The notes beneath the pieces are model-generated. The model searched no databases, had not been told where the DNA came from, and worked only from the letters and a program-made list of their open reading frames with translations. This document shows, in pieces, positions 23,444 to 35,683 of a stretch of DNA of 64,000 nt. The DNA lies in assembly GCF_026914265.1 (NCBI RefSeq), contig NC_069127.1:23326637-23390636 (forward strand), written 5' to 3'. Both the position numbers and the translations under genes were made by a program. Origin of the DNA: Mya arenaria (lineage: Eukaryota; Mollusca; Bivalvia; Myida; Myidae). The number at the start of each line of letters is the position of its first letter. Position 1 is the first letter of the stretch.

Positions 23444-24849
23444 CTAGTTTAAGAGAAAACATTGTTTTATACCAAAGCAAGACCACATTGTGTAAATCCG
23501 TCTAGAAAAACAGCGCATAGTCCGGTGCCAAGCCTAGATAGAGGAATTTTAAAATAACGATCTCATGCACACGATCTATCCTTTTTCCGTACACTTTTGT
23601 ACAACAAAACAAAAAACATACATCTACCCATCACGAAGCATTTGTGCCAAAATTTTAAACAAGACACAAGCATGGTTTTGATTTACACAAAAGCGATTGC
23701 TAATTTTCAAAATGTAAAACTAAAAAGGCATATTTACGTATGAAAATATAATTATATGATTCAGACCATGTTTAACAAACGCGGACGACTCAGTTGAACA
23801 GTGTTCTTATATTTTCGAATATTGTTTTACGACAGAATGTTGACTTCTCATGTAGGGTCACAACAATCACATGTTTTCCGTCGAATACGCTTAAGAATAT
23901 ACGAATAGAAATGGGAAGTTAGGCATAAGGGATCAAAATCAACGAACTCAACGACGCGGTAACAACGCCATACAAGAGTATAAAAATAAGCAAATAGTAA
24001 AATCGAAATAAACATTGTTAACAAAGAACAAACAAATCAAGCAGTTTAAAAAATAAAAAATAGATATCACACATTTAGGATATCATTTGAATTTCCTTGT
24101 TAGGCAAAATCTATTTTAACAATAAGCGATTTTTTTGAAAAGGCGAGCACGTGTTCACGTTTGATATTCAGACTCAAGGCAGATTATATTTAGAATGAAT
24201 ACTAAGGTCGTTTAATCGATTGACTAATTTGCAATTTATTTACCGATCTTTTTAAGATGATCAAGTTTCTAAAGCAAATTTCAACTTCATGACAGACGAA
24301 ATGCTATATCTTTAAGTTAGGCATATAGACAATACTACAATGAACACTAAAGGACAGACAAGTAGTCGATAATTCAAACATTAACGCTGTTAAGAGGAAC
24401 GAGGCAAAGGCCCATACGACAATAAACTAGGAATATTAAACAGATCAACAATGAATCAGGACACGATCGAAGTGGTTTTATTTGAGCAAAACCAAACATA
24501 TCCCTTTAGTGATCATAGGGCAAATAATAATGTAGGACCTATGTAGGCATCAAACATACAAGGTATAACACTATGACAGCAATCGAGCCTATTGTAATAT
24601 TGGGCCGATCCATGCATTAAGCAGCTCAAAAGCATAACCTTCTCTCAGAAATTTTAATCAGCCCTACGTATAGACAGTTTCTATAATAATGATTGGCCTT
24701 GGTAAGAGGAACTTGATATTATCGGTGGTGTCCGAGAGCATTTTCCTTGATCAATATTTTATTACGCCTGCGAGTTATGGTTGAAAGAAATTGAAAACGA
24801 ATGGCACTTCGCATGGTGCACACCTTTCCAATTTCAAAACTTCAAAACT
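23444..24849. other. Intergenic, nothing recognised
   Basis: AT-rich; no exon or repeat supported. Confidence 0.4.
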
Positions 24850-25310
24850 ACAGATAGGATTGAAATTGAACTTGGCATATAGATTGATGACAACGAGAGG
24901 ATGTGTAGTGCAAACGAGCCGTACTCATTTCATGTATATTTAATAAGTTCTCCCATCTTAACCAATTTAACTTCATAATCGGTGCTTGTAATGGCCGTAT
25001 ATTGGAAAGTACTGAAGAGATTTAAATGCAACTTGAAATATAAATAGACGGTGATGAGAGAAAGTGCAGAGCACAAGAACAAATATCTTGGCAAGCATTC
25101 TTCTTTAGTAAATTCGTTTCCGATAATGATTCTTAACCAGGCCAATTCTTTGAAAATAGTTAAGGGATTAAATTACAACTTAAAGTATAGATAGCTGACA
25201 ATGATAAGAATTGCAGTGCACAAGAACCTCCATATTTGTTTTATCTATCTCCCCTTTTTCTTCGATCAAGCTGATACTTTTCGATAATGGTTGATTGTCC
25301 GAGTCACAGC
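24850..25310. repeat. Three degenerate tandem copies of a ~150-160 bp repeat
   Basis: The block ACTTG/A-AATATA-ATAGA...GA-GAGA-A-GTGCAGTGCACAAGAAC recurs near 24869, 25030 and 25178, each followed by a TTCATAATCGG or TTTCGATAATGG-like string. The third copy also matches 11030-11125. It lies in the 3' flank of the receptor gene. Confidence 0.55.
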
Positions 25311-25786
25311 TTGGTAAGTGATTAAAGGATTAAAAAGGCCCTTTTTGTATTTACTTTATATTACTTGTAATGGTATACCAATTTATACTTCAAGAAGGAG
25401 GTACATTTTTGTAAACATGCCTTAAGATTTGTAAATATGATTTTTTTGCATTAGATGGTGAAACTTTCTTTTGGGTTCTATTGTTATATGCTTAAAGGTA
25501 TAATTAATCAAAACGTTTATGTAATATCCGGTACAAATATCAGTTCGAAGTCACCTTCAAGTAATTAGGTCACAATGCCTTGTTCGTAATGTCACTTATT
25601 GTGGTTTTTTGCTTATCACAGCATAATTATACTGTCGATATACTGATGTCCTTACAACCTATTTCTTTTCTAATCTCAATAATTTCTTCCTCATTTAATT
25701 GCTGGTTTATATGCTGTAGTGATGCAGAAAAAGCTTTTGATATTTTGCTAGCAAAGTAAATCAGTGTTTCTCCTTTAATAATCCAC

Positions 25787-25842
25787 TTATAGCCCTGTTT
25801 GCACCGGATTCGTCTGTTCAGCATGGTTGTATACGGGATCTT
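25787..25842 (-). CDS. Receptor tail exon 5 (C-terminus)
   Basis: The acceptor ATGTATTTGCAG is followed by 56 nt. With the G left by the previous exon it reads EDPVYNHAEQTNPVQTGL and a stop at 25787-25789. PVYNH gives a tyrosine with Asn at +1. A different frame of the same stretch (from 25854) is open for 75 codons, but it would need a phase-0 junction, which the upstream exon does not offer. Confidence 0.65.
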
Positions 25843-26235
25843 CTGCAAATACATGCAAAGGAGTCAGAAAAACATCGTCAAGTCATACGAAGTGTAACGA
25901 ATATATAGTGTTTATTTGATTCAATGTTTGAACCAAAACACAGATAATATCAAAGTGAACATACATTTTAATAATATTGTATTGTTTTCAAATTAAACGT
26001 ACATTTAAAACATTATATTGTTTTCAAATCAAACGTACATTTAATAACATTGTATTGTTTTATTACTGTCTTCATTAAGTCTAAAGAAAACTTGATTTTG
26101 CTAATATCATAATTGTTATAACGGTATTATAATTTTAGTATAATTTTATGTTTTGATCGTTTAACAATCCTCAAGAGAATACTCCAAACTGCCGTAATAC
26201 AAAATCTTCTGAAATAATGTATATAGAGTTTATAC

Positions 26236-26315
26236 CTTTCTTTACATTTTCGTAGTTCCCTTGTGGCTCTTGACTTGACTCATTCAATGTCATGTAAACG
26301 TGCGAATTATCGGAC
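26236..26315 (-). CDS. Receptor tail exon 4 with YMTL and YENV motifs
   Basis: 80 nt, phase 2 to 1, acceptor CATCTTTCAG, donor AAAG|GTATAA. It encodes SDNSHVYMTL and, ten residues on, YENVKK. YMTL fits Y-x-x-L. YENV has Asn at +2, as in Grb2-SH2 sites, and also fits Y-x-x-V. Dense tyrosine motifs in a short hydrophilic exon are strong evidence that this is the cytoplasmic tail of the receptor. Confidence 0.75.
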
Positions 26316-27073
26316 CTGAAAGATGACGTTAACTGTTATTTACCTACAATGGCTTTATTGCATGCTTAGGGTTCACCAAAATAAATTAACTGAGTAAGAC
26401 GATTCACAAGCTAATGCGCTTTAACCGTTAAGATACGCATACCGTTTTATATATTTTGTTTGCTTAATTGGAAACAATGCTTATAACCTTATTCACCGTT
26501 TAAGCTAAGGCATGTTCGATGATAATCAATCATTTAATGCAAATCATTCTTAATGTAAACTGTTTTACGGCTAACAATACATACATGTTCCGTAACATTT
26601 AGCAGTGTCCTTAAGAACGTTAATGAAACGTTTGGTGTGCTATTTCGGAAAATATATTCAAATTACTTTATAACGTTTTATAATTTTGGACTGATGTGCG
26701 TCGAAATGCCTTAATTCCTAAATACTTAAAAGCTAAACACCTATACAAATCCATTTTACTTAGTTGATATATATATCATCTTTTATAAATATGATGTATG
26801 AAAATAATAAAATAAACATCAACAGCCGTTTGTTTAAAATATATTAATTCATTGGTTCAGCTGAAATATATATTGATTGGTCAATAAATGTCCAATAATT
26901 ACTATTTACCAATTAAAATATACCAATGTGAAAACAAGCCAAAAGATAACCTGTGGACAACCTATTCAACTTGTACACAGTTGGCTGCTGGATATTCAAA
27001 GATATTATAAATGATGTATACAAGTTAATACCTCTTACAGTTTTAATGTAATATTTTCATGTTGTTATCTTAC

Positions 27074-27089
27074 CCTTTGTCTCCATTTC
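27074..27089 (-). CDS. Receptor tail exon 3, 16-nt microexon
   Basis: The acceptor CGTATTTTTAG and donor GG|GTAAGA enclose 16 nt. Phase 1 to 2 is exactly what is needed to join the preceding exon (ends phase 1) to the following one (starts phase 2), giving R-NGDK-G. The chance of good sites plus the right phase is small, but RNA evidence is absent. Confidence 0.55.
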
Positions 27090-27446
27090 CTAAAAATACG
27101 ATAATTATATTACCAATAACCTTCGTCACACATGTAAATATACGGATTTGAAATTCAATATATATTTTAGTATCTATTTTAAAATACCCTTTAACAAGAA
27201 CTATCATGTTTTGAATAAGCTTTGTTAACAGAAGGGTGGCATGGCATAAAGTTATATATACAAGAATAATAATGATAAGCAGTACTGTTAACAATCAAGG
27301 CCTAGTGATGCAAACATCATTAAATGATTCTGGCGCAACGTAACGGTCAATGTGGTTACTATGATAGGTGCCAATACTTTGTGATTATAATCATCAAAGA
27401 TTAAACAAAATTTAAATAATCCAATAAAATTATAACTTATACTAAC

Positions 27447-27535
27447 TAAGAACATCGTAAACCAATGTGCCTGTTGCCATGGAAACATCATCGTGTGCCT
27501 CAGCTGTGTTAGATCCGGGGTTGTCTCTACCAATT
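27447..27535 (-). CDS. Receptor tail exon 2 with YDVL motif
   Basis: 89 nt, phase 2 to 1, acceptor TTTTATAG, donor A|GTTAGT. It encodes IGRDNPGSNTAEAHDD... and ends TLVYDVL. LVYDVL matches the ITIM consensus (S/I/V/L-x-Y-x-x-I/V/L) and also the first half of an ITAM. The donor is slightly weak. If it is not used, translation stops three bases later (TAG at 27442-27444) and the tail ends YDVLS, so an alternative short isoform is possible. Confidence 0.62.
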
Positions 27536-28053
27536 CTATAAAATGACAAATAAACCTGTCCCCCCTCCATTGAATGCATGGCAATTATGCGTTGTCAATT
27601 CAAATATGGAAAACGGTACCATTGATTCCAGATTTGAAGTCATATTTTATTCAATTAATCGTTTCCTTTTTCTGTCGAAACTTGATATAAAAACACGTCA
27701 ATTTGGATTACGTTCGATTTGATTTGCCATAAATATTTCAGCATAGGTATCTAAAGTTTTATTAAAAGGGAAAAAATAAATTGTTTTCCATTCAAAATAT
27801 ACGTGTTCATGTTTGTACTAGCAAAATCAGAACTTTGTCGTCAGCTTCTTTTTAAGCCATATAGCCATGCAATGCATATTTCATAGTGTATTACCTGTTA
27901 TGAAACAGTGTCAGAGGAGTTGATATGATTCGGTCCTCCTTATCAATTTAAAGGTTGTAACTGATTTATCAATACATTTCCTATCAGATGCTATCCCACT
28001 TTTCATAATTTAGCCATCCAATCTTACTTACATTTGTAAGGAATGCAAATCTA

Positions 28054-28141
<88 letters not shown>

Positions 28142-28157
28142 TAGATTTATATACTAG

Positions 28158-28244
<87 letters not shown>
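28054..28244. repeat. Double (TA)n microsatellite
   Basis: Two long perfect TA runs are separated by CTAGATTTATATACTAGATT at 28141-28160. The left flank AATCTAGTATA mirrors the spacer, so the whole can fold on itself. Located in the receptor's tail intron. Confidence 0.95.
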
Positions 28245-28249
<5 letters not shown>

Positions 28250-28264
28250 GTGCCATTGATGCAA

Positions 28265-28745
28265 AAATGAACAACTAGTTCACATGCATGCTGGAGAAAA
28301 ACAGGTAGGAAAATAGTTCATTATCAATCCATGCAGAAAAGAAGGAAATCATAGCAAATAAATTAATTGTCAATACATGAAGAAGAAGAAACAATAGCAA
28401 AATAGTCCACTGTCAATCCATGATGTAGGAAATAGGTTAGTAAAGTAGTGTACTTTCAATATATTCTACCAAAGAAACAATAGCAAAATAGTCCACTGGA
28501 AATATATTCTACAGAAGAAAAGTTAGCCAACTAGTTTACTGGCTATACATTCTACAAAAAAAAGTTAGCAAACTAGCTGACTGTCAAAACATTCTGCAGA
28601 AGAACAGTTAGAAAAATAATTCACTGGCAATACATGCTACAGAAGAAAAGTGACTAAGTAGTTCACTGTCAGAACATGCTACAGAAGAAAGGTTAGCAAC
28701 GTAGTTCACTGGCAATACATTCTCCAAAAGAAAAGAGTTTGAAAA
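28265..28745. repeat. Minisatellite, ~42-48 bp unit, about 11 copies
   Basis: Units of the form CTACAGAAGAAAAGTTAGCAA...TAGTTCACTGTCAATACATT recur with drift throughout. The clearest pair is at about 28640-28725. It is intronic, just downstream (in gene orientation) of the 22-nt microexon. Confidence 0.8.
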
Positions 28746-28786
28746 CCCACGAATGTGTTTTTTTTCACGGAAGTGTTACCACTTAC

Positions 28787-28808
28787 ACGGTTTGCTCATC
28801 AGAATCAG
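28787..28808 (-). CDS. Receptor tail exon 1, 22-nt microexon
   Basis: The acceptor TATTCTTCATTTCAG and strong donor CCGT|GTAAGT enclose 22 nt. Phase 1 to 2 links the TM exon (ends phase 1) to the YDVL exon (starts phase 2). It encodes A-DSDEQT-V. Both splice sites are near consensus, better than expected by chance. Confidence 0.65.
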
Positions 28809-28939
28809 CTGAAATGAAGAATATGGTTTAAGACTAGACGCGTAATGACGAGATGCCGAGCCCGTTGAAAGAGTCTTTGACGCAGAAATAATACTCTTCT
28901 ATGCAATTGCAACCGCCGAATGACATTGAGTTGAACAAT

Positions 28940-29600
28940 ACGTTCTACGCCTCATCATGGTGAACCTAAACGGCCTTTTTTTGAAAATCCTATAATGCAT
29001 GGTAATGATACAGCCAAGATAAGGCTCAGTCCAGACAAGTTTCATAAACAGTACTCATTTTGACTTTTAACCGCTAAGTGTGATTTTGATCTTAAAGGTA
29101 CAGATGCGTACGGGTCTTGTGCGTGACACGCCCCCTCGTCATGGTAAACCTGCATGGCATGTTTTTGAAAATCCTATAATGCATGGTCAAGATACAGCAT
29201 TGACCAGGATAATTCAACCTTTGACCTTTAACATTGACCTTGACCTTTGAGGTACAGGTCGTGTGCGCGCCATGCGATCTCATCATGTTGAATCTTCATG
29301 GCAAGGGTTTTGTAAATCCTATAATGCATGATCAAGATAATGACCGGACAAGGATTATTTAGACATTTTGCCTTAAACCATGAACTTTACCCTTAGATAC
29401 ATTCTAACCTTAACCTTTGAGATACAGAGCAGGGTCAAGTGCACGACACGCCTCCTCATGGTGAAACTCATCATGGTGAACCTTACTTGCAAGTGTTTTG
29501 AAAATCCACCTCATCATGGGGACCTTCATGGCAAGTATTTATAAATCCTATAATGCATTGTCCAGATACAGCCCGGACTTAGTTCAGTCCGGACTGATGG
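28940..29600. repeat. Degenerate 140-180 bp tandem repeat
   Basis: CCTCATCATGGTGAACC, then TTTTGAAAATCCTATAATGCATGGTCAAGATACAG-type blocks, CTTTGACCTTTAAC and GGTACAG...CTTGTGCG-GACACGCC recur near 28951, 29134, 29276, 29470 and 29508. It ends in GGACGGACGGAAAGACGCACG. Dispersed and tandem copies with this wording are common in bivalve DNA (general recollection, not checked). Confidence 0.75.
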
Positions 29601-30057
29601 ACGGACGGAAAGACGCACGAATGCATGCACGCACTCACTCACGCATGCACACAAGCATGCTCGCAGGCACGTACGCACATACACGGAACCACCATACTGA
29701 CAAATATGTCTCGCTTAACGCAAACTGGCTCGACAACAATAAATTGACTCAGCTCGATGTATTAACTTTATAAATCAAAATAAACAGCAAATATTGATAC
29801 GAGTACATAAATTGACTGCTTTAGTTGTAATACCTAATATCTTGATTTCTAGACTTGAATCATCGTTTATTTAATCAATCGTTTAAAAATGATAGCTTAG
29901 AAACACACGCTAGCCCTTGCACAGACATATGTATATAGTTAAATGAGGGACCGGTTTGCGAATGCACATACTAATACGAAATACGAAAAAACGTATAAAG
30001 TAGTTTAATTAAAATAAACATGAGTTTAAATAAACTAAAGTAAATAAATATGCATAC

Positions 30058-30207
30058 CACTTTTCTTGTTCGGGCAAATGTAGCATTTTAGAAAATATTG
30101 CCGTCTGAGAATGACAACAATGACAACAATGGCAACGATCGCTCCGACAGTTCCGCCGATAGCCCCTCCAACAATAGAGCCAGTATTCGGATTACTTACA
30201 GGATTAT
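30058..30207 (-). CDS. Receptor transmembrane exon
   Basis: 150 nt, phase 1-1, acceptor GTGTTTTAG, donor AGTG|GTATGC. After a short juxtamembrane DNPVSNPNTGS it encodes a 23-residue Gly/Ala/Ile/Val helix (VGGAIGGTVGAIVAIVV...IL) followed by the stop-transfer RRQYFLKCYICPNKK. The small-residue GxxxG-like pattern suggests helix packing or dimerisation. The cysteines after the membrane could be palmitoylated. Confidence 0.88.
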
Positions 30208-30475
30208 CTAAAACACAAAACAGCTAGATCATATGGCAGTATATTATCATTTATATTTTTTTATTTCGGTTTCACGCTTACGTTTGTAAGAAGATTCAAT
30301 AATTATGAGACTATTAAGTTAACAGGTTATATCTTACTCGATATATATGTCGAATCATTGTCTTCGTATGAATGCATCTACCTTTGATTATTTGGCACTT
30401 TTGCTCCGGCAAACGCATTATAAACTGCCATATCGCATTATAAACCTGTGGTCTTTGGATTGTCAGATCATTTTT

Positions 30476-30838
<363 letters not shown>

Positions 30839-31307
30839 TCAAAAATACAAAAAGAGTCATCATAGTTTTTCAACCTTGAATATTGTTAATTTGCCAGACC
30901 TTTTTATAATTTAAAACAAACATACTAATACAAAACTGTTGCAATTCTAGTAAATAAATCTGGATATTTGTCTATGAGGACTTTTTATAATGTGAACTCC
31001 TCTCTGTGAGAATAGCATAATTGACCTTGCCTCAATATTGAAATGACAAACAATTTCTTGAATTATTCTGGAATAGCTACATGTATGTTCAAGTTTACGT
31101 TAAGGTAAAGCTGCTAAGACGCAAGCACACGAATGTAAACAAGTGATACAGAGGACTTCTAAATTTTGAAAAATTAATTTCATAGTTTTTATACCTACCT
31201 GCATCTTTGCTTACATGTGAATATTTATGTATTTATTAAATTAAACACCAAGTAACATATAATTCGCAATCTTAGTTTTTAGTGGACAAAAGTGGTAATT
31301 TACTCAC

Positions 31308-31616
31308 CAGAAATACGTTCAAGAGTTTGAAAAGTATCGTTCACCCATGCAGTAGATCCCTCTTCATTTGCCGCAAACAGAGAAACCAAGTACTTTGTTC
31401 CAGGTTCTAAATTTACAATTTTGTAATACATCTCTTTCGTATAGTCATGTTTTACTATAAGTCTAAGCAAACTGGTTTCATCAACAAGTTTTCTATAAGA
31501 AACATGAAAATCCTGTGGAGAGCCATTGTCAATTCCTGGGATCCATGTCAAAACAGCAGTTCTATCCGTTATTGTATCCTGAATTATGTGGACGTCCGTT
31601 GGTAAATCAGGCTTTT
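31308..31616 (-). CDS. Receptor fibronectin type III exon
   Basis: 309 nt, phase 1-1, acceptor CTTCAATTGCAG, donor TCTG|GTGAGT. It starts EKPDLPTDVHI and has the FN3 marks LTWIPGIDNGSPQDFHVSYR, NLEPGTKYLVSLFAANEEGS. A single FN3 directly before the membrane matches nephrin/Sns-type receptors. Confidence 0.88.
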
Positions 31617-32737
31617 CTGCAATTGAAGTAAAATAAAGTCGTAATTTGAACGTTTTAGCACAACGCGTTGAAGTTTGCTCTTTCTTTTCAGAGCAAATTA
31701 TTTGGAGAAATCGGGAAAGAATTGTTGAAGTTCCCCTCTAGAAAAATGTTAAGGAAAATTAAACCTTTTGTAGTATTGCCAGTGCTAGTGAATGACTTTG
31801 TGTTAAAGGCTGATTTCTAAAGCACTATTTTTAAATGAAATGATCTGCTATATTCTTCTATCCGATTCCACAGATTCGAACATAAAAACTATAGTACTAT
31901 GATGAAAAGCCTTGATATTAATAATAATCATTCATGACCATTCGAAAATAAAGAGCGAGAGCAGTATTCCCTAGATGATAACGGGAATTGGTCCGCCTCT
32001 GTATATCAATGCAATTATAATTCAATTTTTAACAGATTCTGCAATAGAATGTCTTTTGTTCCAAGTTAAAACAATTGTAAGGAGACACTTTTTAAGACAA
32101 CCAATATCAATTATAGCTCCGTTGGTTATAAATGACACAAAATTGCTTAATATCGAACATGTCCTGATATCCTGATATTATACCATTTTAAATGACATCA
32201 AAATTTGGTGAACCCTATTCGAAATGAGGATGGATATGGTTTACTAAACATTAAACAATGGAAAGTAAAAGAACCAGCCGAGTAGCTTACACTTTATTTA
32301 AGGGCATATAAAAAAGAACACAATGGTGTTTATCATTTTGGACTATCCAGTTACATCACAAATTTATCCCTTTCTGGACTGTCAAACTAACATAAATGTG
32401 TTGCCTTTCCATATCAGCGACCTTGAACTCGACTCCAATTTACTAAAACACCAGTCACGTGTCCACAAATGAGCCTTCTTCATTTCATGTTTCTTTGACA
32501 CCCAGAAAGCAATTCCTATATATACATATCTATGTACGAACATTTACAACTTCTGTGTCACTATCAACAGATGTTATTAAGCGAAAACACAAAAAAAAAC
32601 ATTTTATGACAAGTCATGATAAAAACTACAGCGTTTTATTTACATGCTACTGACTTAAAGACATTTTGGTTTGTACGTATTACACATTATATTTAATTCA
32701 TACTTTATGATACACATTATTTACGGGTATAAGATAC

Positions 32738-33052
32738 CTGTAGGCCTAAGGTGAAACCGTTCGACTAGTGAATCACCGACTCCGTTAGACACTGACAATT
32801 GGTAAATTCTGTAATCTTCGATCTGAACGTCCAGCACCGTTAAGTTACTTGATAGACGTTCTGTGTCAATTTTAAATTTCTTCATGTCATTTGTCAAAGG
32901 TGCACAACTGGAATTCATACATCGCTTCCACACAAATTGTGCTGGCTTCGGCTCAGGGTAGGCTACTATTTGGTACACTAGAGTTGCATTTTCATGTTGG
33001 CGGGCATTGTAAATGAGTTGAACATCAACCTCAGGTGGTCGCCTTGCCGAAC
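32738..33052 (-). CDS. Receptor Ig-like exon 9 (no canonical disulfide)
   Basis: 315 nt, phase 1-1, acceptor TTCTTTAAG, donor ACAG|GTATCT. It has the Ig pattern (ATLVYQIVAYPEPKPAQFVW...LTVLDVQIEDYRIYQLSVSN), but both core cysteines are missing (Tyr-Gln-Ile at strand B, Leu-Ser at strand F). The Trp and the D-Y-x-x-Y motif remain. An extra Cys pair (KRCMNSSC) may form a local bridge. The membrane-proximal position could explain a spacer role. Confidence 0.75.
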
Positions 33053-33650
33053 CTTAAAGAACAAGGTTAATTTTTTTATAAGACAAACATTTCCGCTGAT
33101 TTTCCCGTGAGTAAGATTCCCAAAGCATTGAGATTGTATTCTATGCCTCCTGCACCATAAGATTGCATTGATCGAAATGGATACTCATTTACAAAGTCCA
33201 TAGCTCTCATGTGTAATAAATCTATACATAACAGTCGCCTGTTTTTTTTACTGTCGAAAAAAAGACATGAACAAGTCACAATTATTTGCGTTTTATGCGA
33301 GAGCATATAGTCTCTGCCAACATGTGTTTCAACCTTCATTTGAATATCTTGAAAGATTTTTGGGTTTTGCCAAGGTTAAAGTTTTTGCAAACCGACGTCG
33401 ACAATGATACCAAGGCTATGACAGAACTTTGACTGTTTTTCGAAGACAAGGTGACGTGCACAAAGCCTGGATAAAAGTATTCGCACTGGATGAACACCTC
33501 ATCCATTTATGAGGACAAATGTCCTCTTTAAGGCTTTATTACTCCGCATTACACGAGAAAACTTGATAGTTGTGAGGTTTAATAAAATTTGACATGAAAT
33601 ACGCTTGGCTGCACTTATCTACACACAAGTTATTTACATAAAACACTTAC

Positions 33651-33929
33651 ATTTTACATATAAGTGCATTGACGCGTTATTCGCCGCCCCATGCCGATTG
33701 TATCCGGAACACGTATAAACTCCCTTGTCCGAACATTCAGCACGTAAATCATATGTCAGTTGATGTGTTTCATTTCGTGCAATTAGTTGTGTACCGTCCT
33801 TGGTAAGGGCCATATACGAGCCGGGGTCACTTTCTAGCGAACATCGCATATGGTTGGTTGAATGTTCCTCAATTACTACAGATGAGTGGGACTCGTTGTT
33901 GAGTTGCAAAATCAAATGTTCGGCCCCAT
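33651..33929 (-). CDS. Receptor Ig-like exon 8
   Basis: 279 nt, phase 1-1, acceptor TTTTTGTTTCAG, donor AAAT|GTAAGT. It starts DGAEHLILQLNN and contains MRCSLESDPGS and CSDKGVYTCSGYN, a clear Ig D-x-G-x-Y-x-C signature. The core Trp is replaced (MALTKDG). N-glycosylation sites NET and NAS. Confidence 0.82.
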
Positions 33930-34618
33930 CTGAAACAAAAAAAAATAGTATTCAAATAATATGTGGACTGAACACGTGTACAAATTGTTAATAAACGATA
34001 TCAATGATGCTGTTCTTTTTTTTACATTCATGTTTTATTTCCGTATGCTAGTTATGTTTCTCAATACCCATCTATTTTGACTTATGCTTTCTCAGTGTTT
34101 GATTAATGAACAATTAATTATTCTTATACTGATCTACTTTGATGTAGTCCCATAGTTTGGTATTTGTTACTCTAACACCACACAGTGCATACAATCAAGC
34201 ATACCTGCATCTAAAAATCATTTAGTTGTTTCGACTATTTATTACTTCATTAATGAAAGTATTTACTTAGTACATGACTAAGAAACGTCATGTTAACCGT
34301 TTAACAGATCTACTGCGTTTATCAGTTACGGATTAAGCTTTCGCTTAAGTTAGTCTATTAATGCTTACTTGTATAACACGAAATAAGTATTATGACTGTG
34401 GCTTTACTCAAAGAATGGAACTAGGTGAAAGAGATATTTCCCGTCAGTATTTATAGTCATATGTTTGACAAATGCAACAACATTAAACCAAACACATGTT
34501 AAATTCAATATTAACGTTTTGATTGGCAAGTCAAACAGCAGTTTTATATATATTTACCTTTCAATAAAGCGTATAATTATATAACGTGGTGTTAATTACT
34601 GATGGGTATTAGACTTAC

Positions 34619-34909
34619 AAAGTACATCTAGGTGAAATGTTGCAGTATCGTACTTAACAGTCGTTGCTGTTGTCAATGTTGGCTGAAGAACAATCGACAC
34701 CTTGCACGTGTAACTGGCATCATCACTGCGCTGAACATATTCGATTGTCAAGTTTTGTGTGTTCTGTTTTACCCAAGAGGCGCTGGTGTCGGACCTTGTC
34801 CACTCAAATGACACAGCAGGAGGGTTACCGGGCGTATACAAGCAAGGAACAACTAACATACCTCCTCTTACCAGGCTGAGGTCTTGTAAGATCTTTGTTT
34901 TGGGACCAT
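34619..34909 (-). CDS. Receptor Ig-like exon 7
   Basis: 291 nt, phase 1-1, acceptor TCATCAG, donor CTTT|GTAAGT. It contains VVPCLYTPGNPPAVSFEW and RSDDASYTCKV, with strand-B Cys, Trp and strand-F Cys all present, and ends LDVLC across the splice. Confidence 0.88.
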
Positions 34910-35383
34910 CTGATGACATTGAAAACAACAACAGCTTAATGAACACAATGTCTGTATTCGACTTTGGTCAAAATATAGAAATTGTTTAGTTTATATTTGT
35001 TATCAGATGTTTCATATTGAAATACATCGTGCATTATAAACAGGCTTTAGAAATATGTGAAACCATTTAAATTAGTTCAAATCACCAGAAACAAATACAA
35101 CACAAATCTTTGAAGGCGGAACGTTTTTTTATAAAGTTAAAAACTTAGCCATTGTGTAAAACATATGAAATTATCAATTTGCAAACAAACGATAAGGTCT
35201 GATAATTAGCAGTTGATTGTCATGAAATGGAATCTTAATTATGCAATGCAGTGGTATCATGACTAATCATCGTAAATGTCTGTTGCAGAAAAACAACATA
35301 TACAAATTAAGAATGATTAAAATGAATCGACATAGAATAGAAAAAACAGATATCCTAATATCAGTATAAAAAGTAATCCTTAC

Positions 35384-35683
35384 ACAAAACATCAACGTGT
35401 ACATCTGCTGACTGCGTCCCATGCACTGTTCCATTGAACGTCGTCTGCATAAAGTTTTCTGCCAAGCAGGTCGCTTGCTGGCTGGTGGAAAGACCGCCAG
35501 TTATATTGTATATGCCCGACGGTGATGCAGTCTGACTAGTCCATGTATAGATTGATGGAGGGGAACTGACCACCGAGCATGATAACCAAAAGGCATCTCC
35601 AGCCAGTACTTTTATACTGTCTTTTACTGTCATATACCCGCTTTTATCGTAGTGGTATCTCAATGTTATATCTTGTGGAGTTT
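35384..35683 (-). CDS. Receptor Ig-like exon 6
   Basis: 300 nt, phase 1-1, acceptor ACATTAATGCAG, donor TTGT|GTAAGG. It contains FWLSCSVVSSPPSIYTW and QQATCLAEN. Cys, Trp and Cys are present, though the usual D-x-G-x-Y before the second Cys is reduced. It ends VDVLC. Confidence 0.85.

Noticed and set aside
25627..25854. 75-codon minus-strand frame ending ISISTV (PDZ-ligand-like)
   Set aside because: It overlaps the receptor's last exon in another frame; using it needs a phase-0 junction that the upstream exon does not provide.
27288..27584. 98-codon minus-strand frame over the YDVL exon
   Set aside because: Different frame from the phase-compatible tail reading and without tail-like motifs.
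27984..28274. Ile-Tyr repeat frame on the minus strand
   Set aside because: Translation of the (TA)n microsatellite.
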